DNA of 47,348 bases from Leptospira interrogans serovar Manilae (GTDB taxonomy: Bacteria > Spirochaetota > Leptospiria > Leptospirales > Leptospiraceae), in the NCBI GenBank assembly GCA_945887855.1, contig CAMCZP010000018.1:1-47348 (forward strand), in the 5' to 3' direction. Numbering within the stretch: the stretch's first letter is position 1; each line of letters starts with the position of its first letter. Both the position numbers and the translations under genes were made by a program. The notes beneath the pieces were generated by a model. That model was given only the letters and a program-made list of their open reading frames with translations. It was not told the origin of the DNA and ran no database searches. Shown here one piece after another: positions 37,665 to 46,989 of this stretch.

Positions 37665-40112
37665 ATGGATAAAAAGAAGTGGGGCATTGCTGCCGCATTT
37701 GTTATTATAATCGTCTCTGTGGTGCATTTTACCACATTGCCTCCCTCTCCTCCTGGTGTTCCTCCTGTCCCTTCCGAGATCCCTATTCCTAAGGTGCCTC
37801 CACTGACGGAGTATGATCTCCCCACAGGAAATGTTCCAGTACCCAAAGAATCATATTCTGCAACCTATAGAAGTGTATCCATAGATGATTTGGTTGAGAA
37901 AAACTTGGCAACTGGTATCTATGAGGGCACCCCTTATTGGAAAAATAGAGCAGAGTGGTTTGATAAGAATTTCTATGCAACTCTTGCTGCCAGAAAGGTC
38001 TGGAAAGATGGAACTTCTCCTGATACACACAAACGTGGAGGACCTGTGACATGGGACTACGAACCCATTCCACAATATGAGCCCCCTCCGTGTGACAAAC
38101 CCCAGCCGACCGGGTATGATGCCGAGGGATGCAGATATGTTTTGAGTCTTTTTAAAGATGTAGAAGCAAAAGATCCCGAAAAAGCAAAAAGATTGAGAGA
38201 GCAGGCAAGAAGAGGAAGAGATGTCTGGTTCAAAGGAACTTTTGGCAACCAAGACGAAAATTATCTTCACCAATCGAGAGTAGTCGGCAAAGAAAACATG
38301 AACTATCTTTGGCTGGACACACGCACAAGAAAACATCGTTTCTCTAAGTGGGGCTTAATCAATGACCCGGATTGTGTGGAAGGAGATGCATCCACAAATT
38401 GGTATGACAAGTGCCAAGATCCACACTCTTCTGGAGTTTTAGGATACAGAAAATACTATGCGGATCCAATTAAAGATTCTGAAGGTAAACTTGTTTATGA
38501 TCCAAGAACTGCTCCCTACTCCGAAACAGAAGTCAAAGAGAACAAACGATATGTGGTAGGACATCCATGCGTACAATGCCATGTTGGATTTGATCCTACA
38601 AATCCTCCTGAAAATCCAAATGAACCCAGATGGGAAAACCTATCCGGTACAATCGGTAACCAACACACCCGCCAACCCCTTGCTTTCTTTCATGGGGTTC
38701 CCTCAAACCATTTAGCCAACCAGGTTGTATTGGGAGGAAGGCATGGAACAATTGATACTTCTCTTGTAGCTTCGGATTGGCAACACAATCCGGGAACACA
38801 AAATAATATTATGGATTTTCATAACAAGCGTATCTTTGAGCATGAAATGAAAAATCCAGTCACTGGAGAAACCAAGAAAGCAAAAACAAGACATGTCTTA
38901 AAAGGTGGCGAGGATTCCGTTGGGGACCACCTAGCATTGATAAGAGTGTATGTCAATATAGGAATGTGCACAGAAGAATGTTGGGTTCCATACTTTCCAT
39001 ATCCAGGGCAATCCATTGGAAGGGGTACTACACAATCCCCATTTAAAATTATGCAATGTGCCAACAAATGTGATGCATGGAATTATGCAGATGCAAAAAT
39101 GGATGATTTAGCTGCATTCTTAATTACTGGAGGCCCAACATATTTACTTGCATCTAAAGAAAAAAGTGATTCAGGAGAAATGTTCGTTGATAAAACTGTA
39201 GTACCTAAGGGTAGAGAAATTTTTGCGAAAGAATGTGCAAGTTGCCATAGCTCCAAGGTAGCTCCAGAAAATGTAAGGGCTGATAAAAATGCCTTAGCAA
39301 AGTTTTATGAGGGTCATGTCTTTGGAAAAGAGGATTATTGGAATTTGGAATTTGAAGATTCGAAAAAGAATGATCCTGAATTTATAGGCAAGTACTTCGT
39401 AAAAGATGGAGCAAAGATTCGTCCGAAACAATTTACCGAAAAAGGTGTTTTTGGACAGGATTGGCTAGGGAATGATGAGAGAACTCCGTTTAATATTGTA
39501 GGAACAAATTACTGTCGTGCATTACATGACAACCATAGTGTAGGTCATATTTGGGAAGAATTTGGTTCTATTACTTACCAAAATTGGGCTTCTCCCGGAA
39601 GTGTAAAAAGGGTTTTGAATAGACTTTTTCCATTGATTGGAGGATTGGCTATAGGAGAACGTAAGGTAGAGGGAGGTTCTGGGTATTACAGAAATATTTC
39701 TTTGCTATCGGTATGGGCAACAGCCCCTTTTCTTCATAACAATGCAATTGGTGAAATTACGTTTTTACCTGATGGGTCTCCTGACTATACAATCAAAGGA
39801 CGAATCAAACAATTTGAGGCTGCCTATTATGAGTTGATGACCTCAGACAACCCTGGAGTTACTCCTCACAGAGAACCAAAGATCACTGGATTTACAGAGG
39901 ATGTGAAAGTTACAGCAAGAGAGGATGGCCAGGGATTTCCTAAGGTAACTTTAAAAGCCGGAACACCAGTTGCCCATGTGGGTTCATTAGATCCCCACCA
40001 TCCAATCTTTATGAAATGTGATGATCTCATTGAAAACAAAGGACATCAATTTGGGGTAAATCTTACCAAAGAAGAGAAATATGCTCTCAGAGAATTTTTA
40101 AAGATTTTATAA
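37665..40112 (+). CDS. RoxA-like dihaem c-type cytochrome
   Basis: An 815-residue protein facing the periplasm. A hydrophobic N-terminal anchor (about 6-21) leads into a Pro-rich spacer (TTLPPSPPGVPPVPSE...). Two covalent haem sites are present: CVQCH at 302-306 and CASCH at 524-528, about 220 residues apart, as in the RoxA/MauG/dihaem peroxidase superfamily. LLSVWATAPFLHNNAIGE (from about 678) is the typical late motif. RoxA proteins are rubber dioxygenases; related proteins have other oxidative roles, so the substrate is open. It is first in a four-gene redox operon; its stop overlaps the next start (TAATG). Confidence 0.75.
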   Translation: MDKKKWGIAAAFVIIIVSVVHFTTLPPSPPGVPPVPSEIPIPKVPPLTEYDLPTGNVPVPKESYSATYRSVSIDDLVEKNLATGIYEGTPYWKNRAEWFDKNFYATLAARKVWKDGTSPDTHKRGGPVTWDYEPIPQYEPPPCDKPQPTGYDAEGCRYVLSLFKDVEAKDPEKAKRLREQARRGRDVWFKGTFGNQDENYLHQSRVVGKENMNYLWLDTRTRKHRFSKWGLINDPDCVEGDASTNWYDKCQDPHSSGVLGYRKYYADPIKDSEGKLVYDPRTAPYSETEVKENKRYVVGHPCVQCHVGFDPTNPPENPNEPRWENLSGTIGNQHTRQPLAFFHGVPSNHLANQVVLGGRHGTIDTSLVASDWQHNPGTQNNIMDFHNKRIFEHEMKNPVTGETKKAKTRHVLKGGEDSVGDHLALIRVYVNIGMCTEECWVPYFPYPGQSIGRGTTQSPFKIMQCANKCDAWNYADAKMDDLAAFLITGGPTYLLASKEKSDSGEMFVDKTVVPKGREIFAKECASCHSSKVAPENVRADKNALAKFYEGHVFGKEDYWNLEFEDSKKNDPEFIGKYFVKDGAKIRPKQFTEKGVFGQDWLGNDERTPFNIVGTNYCRALHDNHSVGHIWEEFGSITYQNWASPGSVKRVLNRLFPLIGGLAIGERKVEGGSGYYRNISLLSVWATAPFLHNNAIGEITFLPDGSPDYTIKGRIKQFEAAYYELMTSDNPGVTPHREPKITGFTEDVKVTAREDGQGFPKVTLKAGTPVAHVGSLDPHHPIFMKCDDLIENKGHQFGVNLTKEEKYALREFLKIL

Positions 40113-41881
40113 TGATTTTTAAAAATAAAGAGAATCTACAAAGAGGGGGAGGATTTTTTATCCTCCTTTTTCTCTTATTGTGGTTTTTAAACTTTAATTC
40201 AACCCCTCCCATATCTGAGCTTGCTAAAAATATACCAACAAAAACTTTATTTTCTGCTAGCATTATCCCTGATACAGATCTACCTCCCGAAGGAACAAGA
40301 TCTCTCTTTGATCACATAATAGCACAAAATGGTGTATTACCATATCCCTATGAGAAACTAGTTGAACTTATTTATACTCTTAGTCCAGATAACAAACCTA
40401 TTGATGTTTTGATTCCAAATGGAAGATCTTTATTAAAAGGGCAGGCAGACAACGCCCATCCAAGAATTGTAACAGCAGCTGACAGTGATTCAAAAGGAAG
40501 TGAAACATCGATAGGTCTAGCAATGCGTGGACGATTGTTTTTAGGTTTTGTAGAAAAAGCATCAGAAATAGAAGTACTTAGCTATAACGAAGCAGCTGGA
40601 AGATTTGAGTTTCAATTGGTACAAAATTATTGTGAAGGTTGTACTCCAAAAATTGTTTATGCAAGAAGAGCAATATGTACTACATGTCACCAGGGAGCCA
40701 CACCTATTTTTTCTCAACGACCCTGGAATGAAACAAATGGCCAACCTGAGACCTCTAATGCAATCCTTTCAGCTAGAAAAAATTCTGATTCGTATCACAA
40801 TGTTCCAATTTTTAACCCACTATCAAGTCCTGAAAGATATGACCAATTGACAGATGTGGGGAACTTTTTTGTAGCTACCCAAAAAATTTGGCTGGATGGT
40901 TGTGGTGAGAATGGCTTTGGATGCAGAAGGGAAATGTTAGCCTTAGCATTTGAGTATATGAACAATGCTGGTAGTTTTAATCTCAATGGACCGGCAGCTG
41001 AAAAGTTAAGAAAACTCCAGGAAATTTCCTTTCCTAAAGAAAATATCCATTCCCTAGATGGCAGAACTAGTTTGGCACCGATTAGTCTAAGTGGTTCATT
41101 TTCAGGAATTCCCATCCCGGAAAGTGATCTTTTGAATCGAGATCCATTGGGGGAAAAATTAGGATTCAAGGGATGGATTCGATCTCTTTTTACAAGAGAA
41201 ATTCAATTTGGAGAGGGGGCAAAAGACAATGAAGATCTAAGTGAGTTTGAAAAGCTTCCCCCACTGAGAAAAGAACTTGACCCTCTTAGCATAAGACATC
41301 CAAAAAAGGTGATAACATGGAACGATATTGATGGTGTATTTGGAATTGCTAGTTTCTTTACCGATGACGATTTTTCTAAAATTTATAGGTATTATTCGTA
41401 CGACATTAATAAAATCACAACAAAAATAAGATCATTACCAGATTCTTTTTTTTCTCCAAAACCTTTCTCTCGGATAGATGTAATAAAATTTCTTACAAAT
41501 ACTAATTTAGATTACTCCTATATAGATATTTCTGAAATGAGTCCTCCTATTGCTTCAGGAGTTCCCCCTTTAGAAATAAAAGAATTTCCAGAATTGAAAC
41601 TTTATTCTGAAAACTGCTTTGCATGCCACAGGGGAAATCCTGCAAAAAGATTAAATTTTATGGCAGGTAACACAGAAAAAGAAGTATTGGACAATATAAA
41701 AGCAAAATCTGAAATTAGGGATAGTTTAGATTGGGAAAGGTATGAAAATACTGAAAAAGCAAATAAACTAATGCCTCCTAGAGACTCCAAGCAATATGAA
41801 ATTTTACTTTCAAAAGGAAATGAAAGCAAGGTAGTTTTAAAAAAGATGAGAGATGTAGTACCAGGATTATTTGAATTTTAA
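40112..41881 (+). CDS. Dihaem c-type cytochrome of unknown family
   Basis: A 589-residue exported protein with an N-terminal hydrophobic segment at about 13-29. Haem motifs are CTTCH at 189-193 and CFACH at 502-506; the pair CEGC just before the first haem may add a disulfide. The remainder (for example DVGNFFVATQKIWLDGCGENGFGCRREML) is not a family I recognise. It is translationally coupled to the RoxA-like gene, so it may be its electron partner or second subunit. Confidence 0.75.
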   Translation: MIFKNKENLQRGGGFFILLFLLLWFLNFNSTPPISELAKNIPTKTLFSASIIPDTDLPPEGTRSLFDHIIAQNGVLPYPYEKLVELIYTLSPDNKPIDVLIPNGRSLLKGQADNAHPRIVTAADSDSKGSETSIGLAMRGRLFLGFVEKASEIEVLSYNEAAGRFEFQLVQNYCEGCTPKIVYARRAICTTCHQGATPIFSQRPWNETNGQPETSNAILSARKNSDSYHNVPIFNPLSSPERYDQLTDVGNFFVATQKIWLDGCGENGFGCRREMLALAFEYMNNAGSFNLNGPAAEKLRKLQEISFPKENIHSLDGRTSLAPISLSGSFSGIPIPESDLLNRDPLGEKLGFKGWIRSLFTREIQFGEGAKDNEDLSEFEKLPPLRKELDPLSIRHPKKVITWNDIDGVFGIASFFTDDDFSKIYRYYSYDINKITTKIRSLPDSFFSPKPFSRIDVIKFLTNTNLDYSYIDISEMSPPIASGVPPLEIKEFPELKLYSENCFACHRGNPAKRLNFMAGNTEKEVLDNIKAKSEIRDSLDWERYENTEKANKLMPPRDSKQYEILLSKGNESKVVLKKMRDVVPGLFEF

Positions 41882-41901
41882 TTAAATATAAGGATTTTTA
41901 A

Positions 41902-42684
41902 ATGACTTACAACCATAAATATAATAATTTAATTTTATATATGATATTTTTTTTTATAGCTTTATTCTCAATAGATGCAAAGCCAATTTTTGCAAGGTAC
42001 TACAAACAATCCTATGGGTATATGCCATCATGTAGTTCCTGCCATAAAGATGGAGGGGGTTCTGTTCTAAATGCTTATGGTGAGGCTTTTAAAAAAGCTG
42101 GAAATTCTCCCGATTCTTTTGCAAAAATATCATCTTTAGATTTAGATAACGATGGCTTTTCAAATGAGGCAGAATCAAAAGCAAAAGCTAATCCCGGCGA
42201 TAAAAATTCCACACCAACTAACCCGGGAAGTTGGCTAGATCCAAATAGTTTAGTTCCCAAGGACATACAAAATATGTTTCCCTCCATTAGAACTTGGTTA
42301 TTAAAAGATGCAATTTTAACCACCAATGATATTGAAGAATCTAAAAAAATGGGTGCTACGTTGGTGCTAACAGATGAGAACACAATATATATACCCGCAG
42401 AAAATAACTTACCCGTAGGAACTGCTATCATTTTTCCAGTGTTGTACGAAACTAAAACTTTTTATTTGATGATGTCTACTGATAAGTCACTTACTATCAA
42501 AGAAGTTAAGGTATTGGATTCTAAAAATTTAGCTCAAGCTAAAAAAGAAGAACTGTACCAGGGATTCTCAGGAAAAAAACCTAAAGACATACTTATTCCC
42601 GCACAAAAATCACTTGAAAGTACAATAGCTCAAGCGGTTAAAAATGCTGGAATTTTATTGTATGTCAGATTAAAAGGTGCATGA
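41902..42684 (+). CDS. Monohaem cytochrome c with calcium-loop motif
   Basis: A 260-residue exported protein. The signal peptide is at about 8-26 (cut near SIDA-KP). Haem motif CSSCH is at 44-48, in a short haem domain (about 28-75). DLDNDGFSNEAE at 80-91 is an EF-hand or thrombospondin-type calcium loop, often seen in surface or periplasmic c-type cytochromes of this layout. The C-terminal 150 residues are not recognised. It is third in the multihaem operon, 20 bp after the dihaem gene. Confidence 0.78.
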   Translation: MTYNHKYNNLILYMIFFFIALFSIDAKPIFARYYKQSYGYMPSCSSCHKDGGGSVLNAYGEAFKKAGNSPDSFAKISSLDLDNDGFSNEAESKAKANPGDKNSTPTNPGSWLDPNSLVPKDIQNMFPSIRTWLLKDAILTTNDIEESKKMGATLVLTDENTIYIPAENNLPVGTAIIFPVLYETKTFYLMMSTDKSLTIKEVKVLDSKNLAQAKKEELYQGFSGKKPKDILIPAQKSLESTIAQAVKNAGILLYVRLKGA

Positions 42685-42685
42685 G

Positions 42686-43435
42686 ATGAAATTTTCACCA
42701 ATGAAATTGGCTCTTTTATTATTTCTTTTTATCTGTATTACAAATGTTTTCTCTCAAGGAGATTTAGAAGATTTTAAATTTGGAGAAACACCAATTCAGG
42801 AATCAGAACTAATTCACACTCCACCTCCTAAACCTGAATGGTTACAAATTGGAGCACCCATTGCCCTTCTAAGTTTCTTTTTCTTACTAGTATTCACTGT
42901 ATTTAAAATGATCCCCTACAAAGAAACAAAACTTCAATTTAATTTACACGATCTTCCCGTTGCCGCACAGAGGGGAATAGGCATGGCAGTCATACTTTTT
43001 GGGATTTCCTTTGGTTTTGGAGGATTTGAAGTATACTACCAAATAAACTTACATGGTAGTGCAGAAAATTACTTCGGAGAAATGGGACTGGGAAAGCTAA
43101 TTGCTATCACACATGCACACCTAGTTGGCTTTACAACTAGCTTTTTTTTAATAGGAATACCATTTTCACTTCATTTTAATAGACTGAGAATTTATCAATA
43201 TATCTTTCCATTGGGGCTAGCTGCATCCCTAACCGATGTTGCTTCCTGGTGGGGTATGAAATTTATTTCTCCTAATTTTGAGTACATAACATGGTGGTGT
43301 GGGGCTGTGTTTGGTATAAGTTATACCTGGATGCTCATAGGATTGGTAAGAATTATTTTCTTTCCATCTATCCATTGGTTTCCAGACTTTATAAATGACG
43401 AGTCCCTTAAGAAAACACTCAAAAAAGACAAGTAA
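42686..43435 (+). CDS. Polytopic membrane protein of the multihaem operon
   Basis: A 249-residue protein starting MKFSPMKLALLLF. It has a signal peptide at about 1-24, a periplasmic stretch, then about five helices. The motif ITHAHLVGFTTSFFLIG in the third helix has two histidines that could bind haem b or a metal; other histidines lie near the ends. The ATG at 42686 is preferred over a GTG at 42677 because AAAAGG is about eight bases upstream and the previous gene stops at 42684. Acting as the membrane quinone or electron link for the operon's cytochromes is inference. Confidence 0.72.
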   Translation: MKFSPMKLALLLFLFICITNVFSQGDLEDFKFGETPIQESELIHTPPPKPEWLQIGAPIALLSFFFLLVFTVFKMIPYKETKLQFNLHDLPVAAQRGIGMAVILFGISFGFGGFEVYYQINLHGSAENYFGEMGLGKLIAITHAHLVGFTTSFFLIGIPFSLHFNRLRIYQYIFPLGLAASLTDVASWWGMKFISPNFEYITWWCGAVFGISYTWMLIGLVRIIFFPSIHWFPDFINDESLKKTLKKDK

Positions 43436-43452
43436 ACTTATAATAAATTTTA

Positions 43453-43737
43453 CTATATTCTAAAATTTAGATTTGCTTCCGGATGATTTAAAAAAGTGGA
43501 TAAAATAAATGATCCAGCTAAGATACCTGGGTATGTTGATCTTTCTCTACTCATTCTCTGGATGATCTGGTAGATCTTATGTTCGATAAATAGTTTTTTC
43601 TTAATTACTTGGGAGGAAATTATAGGATTATCCCGGTATTCACACAATCCAATCCAAATTAAATCTTGTGGATCATTGTGATAGGTTAGAATCTCTGAGA
43701 GACTACTGTCTAAGTAGCATATAAGTGGAATTGTCAT
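43453..43737 (-). CDS. Small hypothetical protein
   Basis: A 94-residue frame beginning MTIPLICYLDSSLSEILTYH, with no signal or membrane helix; mixed composition, ending NLNFRI. The codon composition looks similar to its neighbours, and it fills the space between the multihaem operon and the O-antigen ligase terminator. No family is recognised and the ribosome site is weak, so it may not be a real gene. Confidence 0.45.
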   Translation of the reverse strand: MTIPLICYLDSSLSEILTYHNDPQDLIWIGLCEYRDNPIISSQVIKKKLFIEHKIYQIIQRMSRERSTYPGILAGSFILSTFLNHPEANLNFRI

Positions 43738-43762
43738 ACTAGTATAGGTATAAAAAATGATC

Positions 43763-43807
43763 TAAAATTCGAAAAAAAAAATATTTAATCTTTTTTTTCG
43801 AATTTTA
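43763..43807. terminator. Terminator hairpin overlapping the O-antigen ligase 3' end
   Basis: A perfect 17-bp stem: TAAAATTCG plus eight A (43763-43779) against eight T plus CGAATTTTA (43791-43807), with an 11-base loop containing the ligase stop codon. One arm encodes the final FEKK residues of the ligase. It has A and T tracts on both sides, so it can stop transcription in either direction. Confidence 0.82.
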
Positions 43808-45122
43808 AAGGGTTAAATAAAAATCCAACAAGATACCAAAAAACTAAGACAACCTCATCATCCTGGAAGTAGCATTGAAACAAACCCGCAAAAAAGAAAC
43901 CGACCAAACCGTAATATAAAGCTGTATCTTCTGAATTTATAGATTTTTCTAAAATTTTTACTATGATAAAATAAAGTATTCCCAAATAGAAAATAACATT
44001 CAGTATTCCAGAAATTGCAGCAATATGAAAATAATCATTGTGGGAGTGCCCTCTTTGGGTAACTTCATAAAAGTAGAGAAGTTTTTGATTTTTTTCACTT
44101 CTTTCCTTTCTAGAGCTATTAATCATAGAAGAATATCTTCCCGGACCCACCCCTATCAAAGGAGATTTTTCAATTAGATTGAAGGTAGAATCCCAGATAA
44201 AAGTTCTACCACTATCTGTATGCTTTTCAGAACCCAGGAGGGGAAGGATTGTTTTTCGCAGGGCTGACGAAAAAGATAAGGAAACCACCACTACACTTAA
44301 AATAAATATTAGAACTACAGAATATTTTAGAATTTTTTTTAAGCTTATTTCTTTTTTAATAAAAATTACTATTATAATTCCAAAAAAAATACCTACACCA
44401 GATCCAAAAATAGATGACCGAGCATTGTTTAGTAATACAACCATAAAAAAACAAGATAACAGTAAAAACTCCAGAATTTTTAATAAGAAGGATTTTTTCT
44501 CAAAAATACTCTCCCAAAATTTAAAGAGAAGAAAAGGTGTAAAAAACATCAATAAACCACCAAAAGTTAGATGGGTATTCATCAATCCTATTGGTAAATA
44601 TATATTTACTCCACCAATCTCTCCATAGTGATGCTGAAATTTCCAAGTACTTACAGTACGAAAAAGGCTATTAAATAAATAAGTAAATCTATAGATGCTA
44701 AAGATAGATAACAACCCTGTAGTACCTAAAATAATTAGTAGTACAATAAATGCTCTTTTTGCTTTCCCCATCTCTTCCTGAGTAAGAGTTGCAGTAAGAA
44801 AAAAGGATAAGAATAAAAGTAAATCTTTAAATTCACTCTGTTTGATTTGGAGAAGAGTGTTTATGTCTAAAGCCACCCCCCAATAATTCCAAACAATAGA
44901 TATAAAATACACGCCAAAAAATAGAAAGGTAGTCACTACTAATGGACTAAATTGTACCCTTTTCCTTCTTTCAGAATCAAAAAGGAAAAATATAAATGTC
45001 AATCCCAAGAACAGTTGGCTGATGGAAACTGAGATTGCCGTTGTAATAATTCCAATTTGTAAAAGAACTAAAAAAATTTTTTGGTTGTTTCTACCTTTAG
45101 ATATGTTATTAAATGACATCAT
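43785..45122 (-). CDS. O-antigen ligase family membrane protein (WaaL/Wzy_C)
   Basis: A 445-residue inner-membrane protein with about 10-12 helices. The large periplasmic loop characteristic of Wzy_C proteins carries [14 protein letters not shown] and [16 protein letters not shown] (about 325-375), which fits ligases that attach O-antigen to lipid A-core. Two adjacent ATG codons (45122 and 45119) are possible starts; neither has a ribosome site. The start codon overlaps that of the divergent glycosyltransferase. It could also be a polysaccharide polymerase, since the family does not separate the two. Confidence 0.85.
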   Translation of the reverse strand: MMSFNNISKGRNNQKIFLVLLQIGIITTAISVSISQLFLGLTFIFFLFDSERRKRVQFSPLVVTTFLFFGVYFISIVWNYWGVALDINTLLQIKQSEFKDLLLFLSFFLTATLTQEEMGKAKRAFIVLLIILGTTGLLSIFSIYRFTYLFNSLFRTVSTWKFQHHYGEIGGVNIYLPIGLMNTHLTFGGLLMFFTPFLLFKFWESIFEKKSFLLKILEFLLLSCFFMVVLLNNARSSIFGSGVGIFFGIIIVIFIKKEISLKKILKYSVVLIFILSVVVVSLSFSSALRKTILPLLGSEKHTDSGRTFIWDSTFNLIEKSPLIGVGPGRYSSMINSSRKERSEKNQKLLYFYEVTQRGHSHNDYFHIAAISGILNVIFYLGILYFIIVKILEKSINSEDTALYYGLVGFFFAGLFQCYFQDDEVVLVFWYLVGFLFNPLKFEKKD

Positions 45123-46392
45123 GAGAGTTATTTATTTTACCGACACATTTCTTCCAAAAATTGATGGAATTACAATATCAATTAAAAATTTTTCTGAAAG
45201 ATTATCCCAAAGAGGATATGAATTTCTTATTCTCTGCCCTGAATATGGAGAGGGAGATTTCTCTGAAATCAATCCAAAAATCAAAATAGAAAGATTTACT
45301 AGTGGATACTTACCAACCTATCCCGATATCAAAGTGGTTTTACCTAATCCTCTGAAAATTTCCAAATTGATTGAAGAATTCAAACCAGATCTCTGTCATA
45401 TTCACACTGCTGGGCTTTTAGGACAATACGGAATTAATGCCTCTGAAAAATATGCAGTTCCTGTTGCAGGCACTTACCACACTCTTATGTCGGAGCAAGA
45501 TACATATGTATCACTTTATAGAATCTTAAAAATAGATAAGCTCTTCATGAAGATCAATAAATTTGATAAAACTTTAACTCTAAAAAATCTATTAAAATTT
45601 CAGAAATTTGAAAACTTCAATATCCAAAAAAAAATCATTCTTAAGCTTTGTAACAATTTGTATGAAAGATGTGATCTAATCATATCTCCTTCCCATCTCC
45701 TAAAAAATCAATTGATAGAGTTTGGAATTTTACGACCAATCACAGTTGTCTCCAATGGAATGGATCTCTCAAGATTTACAGGAAATGTTCGGGAAGCTCC
45801 TGAAAACCCAAAGATCCTGCATGTAGGAAGAATCTCTTACGAAAAGAATTGTGATGTTGTCATAAATGCTTTTAAACAAATCAAAGAAACTTTTCCCGGA
45901 GCAACACTTACTATCATAGGAGAAGGACCCGCACTCCCCTCGCTGAAATCCCAAGCGGAATCACTTAATCTAAAAGATTCCATAGATTTCAAAGGATTTG
46001 TAAACAACTCGGAGTTACACACAGTTTATCCGCAATACGATCTCTTCTTAACAGCTTCCACAATGGAAACACAAGGACTGGTCATACTAGAGGCTATCGC
46101 CTGTGGTTTACCAGCTGTTGGAGTCAAGTCATATGCTATCCCCGAGCTCATCCAGGAAGGTAAAAATGGATACAATGCTGAGCCATTCCAATTTAAAGAA
46201 TTAGCCGAGCTTTCTATAAAAGTTTTAAAAGATAAAGATTTGTATCGGAAGTTTTCAGAGAATTCTCTTGCGATATCACAAGATCATGAGTTGGGCAAGT
46301 GTGTGGATAAAATGGATGAAGTCTACCAAGCAATGAAAGCTTATAAAAATAAACCAAAGAAAAATACATTGATGAACTTTTTTCTCTCTTAG
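45121..46392 (+). CDS. Glycosyltransferase family 4
   Basis: A 423-residue GT-B enzyme moving a sugar from a nucleotide donor to a lipid or polysaccharide. The start [18 protein letters not shown] is the classic GT4 N-terminus, so the frame upstream of 45121 is not used. A donor-site stretch lies at about 255-275 ([12 protein letters not shown]), and the conserved [20 protein letters not shown] contains the EX7E motif. Next to an O-antigen ligase gene it probably works on LPS or a glycolipid such as a dimannosyl or glucosyl diacylglycerol. No Shine-Dalgarno is seen; the end overlaps the convergent carbonic anhydrase by four bases. Confidence 0.92.
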   Translation: MRVIYFTDTFLPKIDGITISIKNFSERLSQRGYEFLILCPEYGEGDFSEINPKIKIERFTSGYLPTYPDIKVVLPNPLKISKLIEEFKPDLCHIHTAGLLGQYGINASEKYAVPVAGTYHTLMSEQDTYVSLYRILKIDKLFMKINKFDKTLTLKNLLKFQKFENFNIQKKIILKLCNNLYERCDLIISPSHLLKNQLIEFGILRPITVVSNGMDLSRFTGNVREAPENPKILHVGRISYEKNCDVVINAFKQIKETFPGATLTIIGEGPALPSLKSQAESLNLKDSIDFKGFVNNSELHTVYPQYDLFLTASTMETQGLVILEAIACGLPAVGVKSYAIPELIQEGKNGYNAEPFQFKELAELSIKVLKDKDLYRKFSENSLAISQDHELGKCVDKMDEVYQAMKAYKNKPKKNTLMNFFLS

Positions 46393-46919
46393 GGTAGGGA
46401 TGTAAAAAGAGAACTATCTCTATAGTTCTCTTTGTACTTTTGGTAGTTACTTGCTGTTCGTTCAATGATCATCTTTTCTTTTTCGTTGATGTCTCGTAAA
46501 ATTTTGGCTGGGGATCCCATCACCAAAACACCAGGGGGTATTTTTTTACCGGGTGTAACCAACGATCCTGCAGCAACGAAAGAGTATTCTCCTAATTCCA
46601 CTCCATCCATTACAGTAGATGATATTCCAACAAACGAGTAATCATGGAGTGTACACCCATGCAAGGTTACCCTATGACCAATGGAAACATTGTTTCCTAT
46701 TGTGACAGGAAACTCATCTCTGGCAACATGGATTAGGGTCATATCTTGTATGTTGCAATGATCTCCAATTCGAATAAAATTTACATCCCCACGCACCAAA
46801 CATTGGAACCAAATAGAAGTATGGGCTCCTATTTTTACATCTCCTATAATCTCTGCACTAGGTGCAATGAATGCGGTAGAATGAATTTCAGGATCAATAT
46901 CTTTAAATCTATACAACAT
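46389..46919 (-). CDS. Gamma-carbonic anhydrase family protein
   Basis: A 176-residue left-handed beta-helix of hexapeptide repeats ([22 protein letters not shown] and so on) from about 15 to 150. The three zinc-ligand histidines of the family are present: His64, His82 and His87. It resembles the YrdA/PaaY/CaiE group, whose members are often weak or inactive carbonic anhydrases. The C-terminal helix (about 145-176) is charged. A terminator-like hairpin lies inside the last codons. It is convergent with the glycosyltransferase gene. Confidence 0.9.
   Translation of the reverse strand: MLYRFKDIDPEIHSTAFIAPSAEIIGDVKIGAHTSIWFQCLVRGDVNFIRIGDHCNIQDMTLIHVARDEFPVTIGNNVSIGHRVTLHGCTLHDYSFVGISSTVMDGVELGEYSFVAAGSLVTPGKKIPPGVLVMGSPAKILRDINEKEKMIIERTASNYQKYKENYRDSSLFTSLP
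46406..46433 (-). terminator. Terminator-like hairpin inside the carbonic anhydrase 3' end
   Basis: A perfect 12-bp stem AAAGAGAACTAT / ATAGTTCTCTTT with a CTCT loop. On the minus strand it is followed by TTTTT; on the plus strand by the weaker TTTGTACTTTT. It lies 15 bases before the carbonic anhydrase stop codon and 13 bases after the glycosyltransferase stop codon, so it can end the latter normally. Confidence 0.65.
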
Positions 46920-46989
46920 TTACGTATCCATTCTAAATTCTTGCAGAATAAATCAAATTATTTAATTTGGGATTTAGAAAGAAACCTTT

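Noticed and set aside
43444..43469. TAAATTTTA / TAAAATTTA inverted repeat after the multihaem operon as its terminator
   Set aside because: It is made only of A and T, overlaps the stop of the small minus-strand gene and has no T-tract, so it is too weak to call.
45022..45120. The glycosyltransferase frame is open for 33 codons before its ATG
   Set aside because: The upstream part is the antisense of the ligase N-terminus, and the GT4 fold begins at [12 protein letters not shown], so 45121 is the start.
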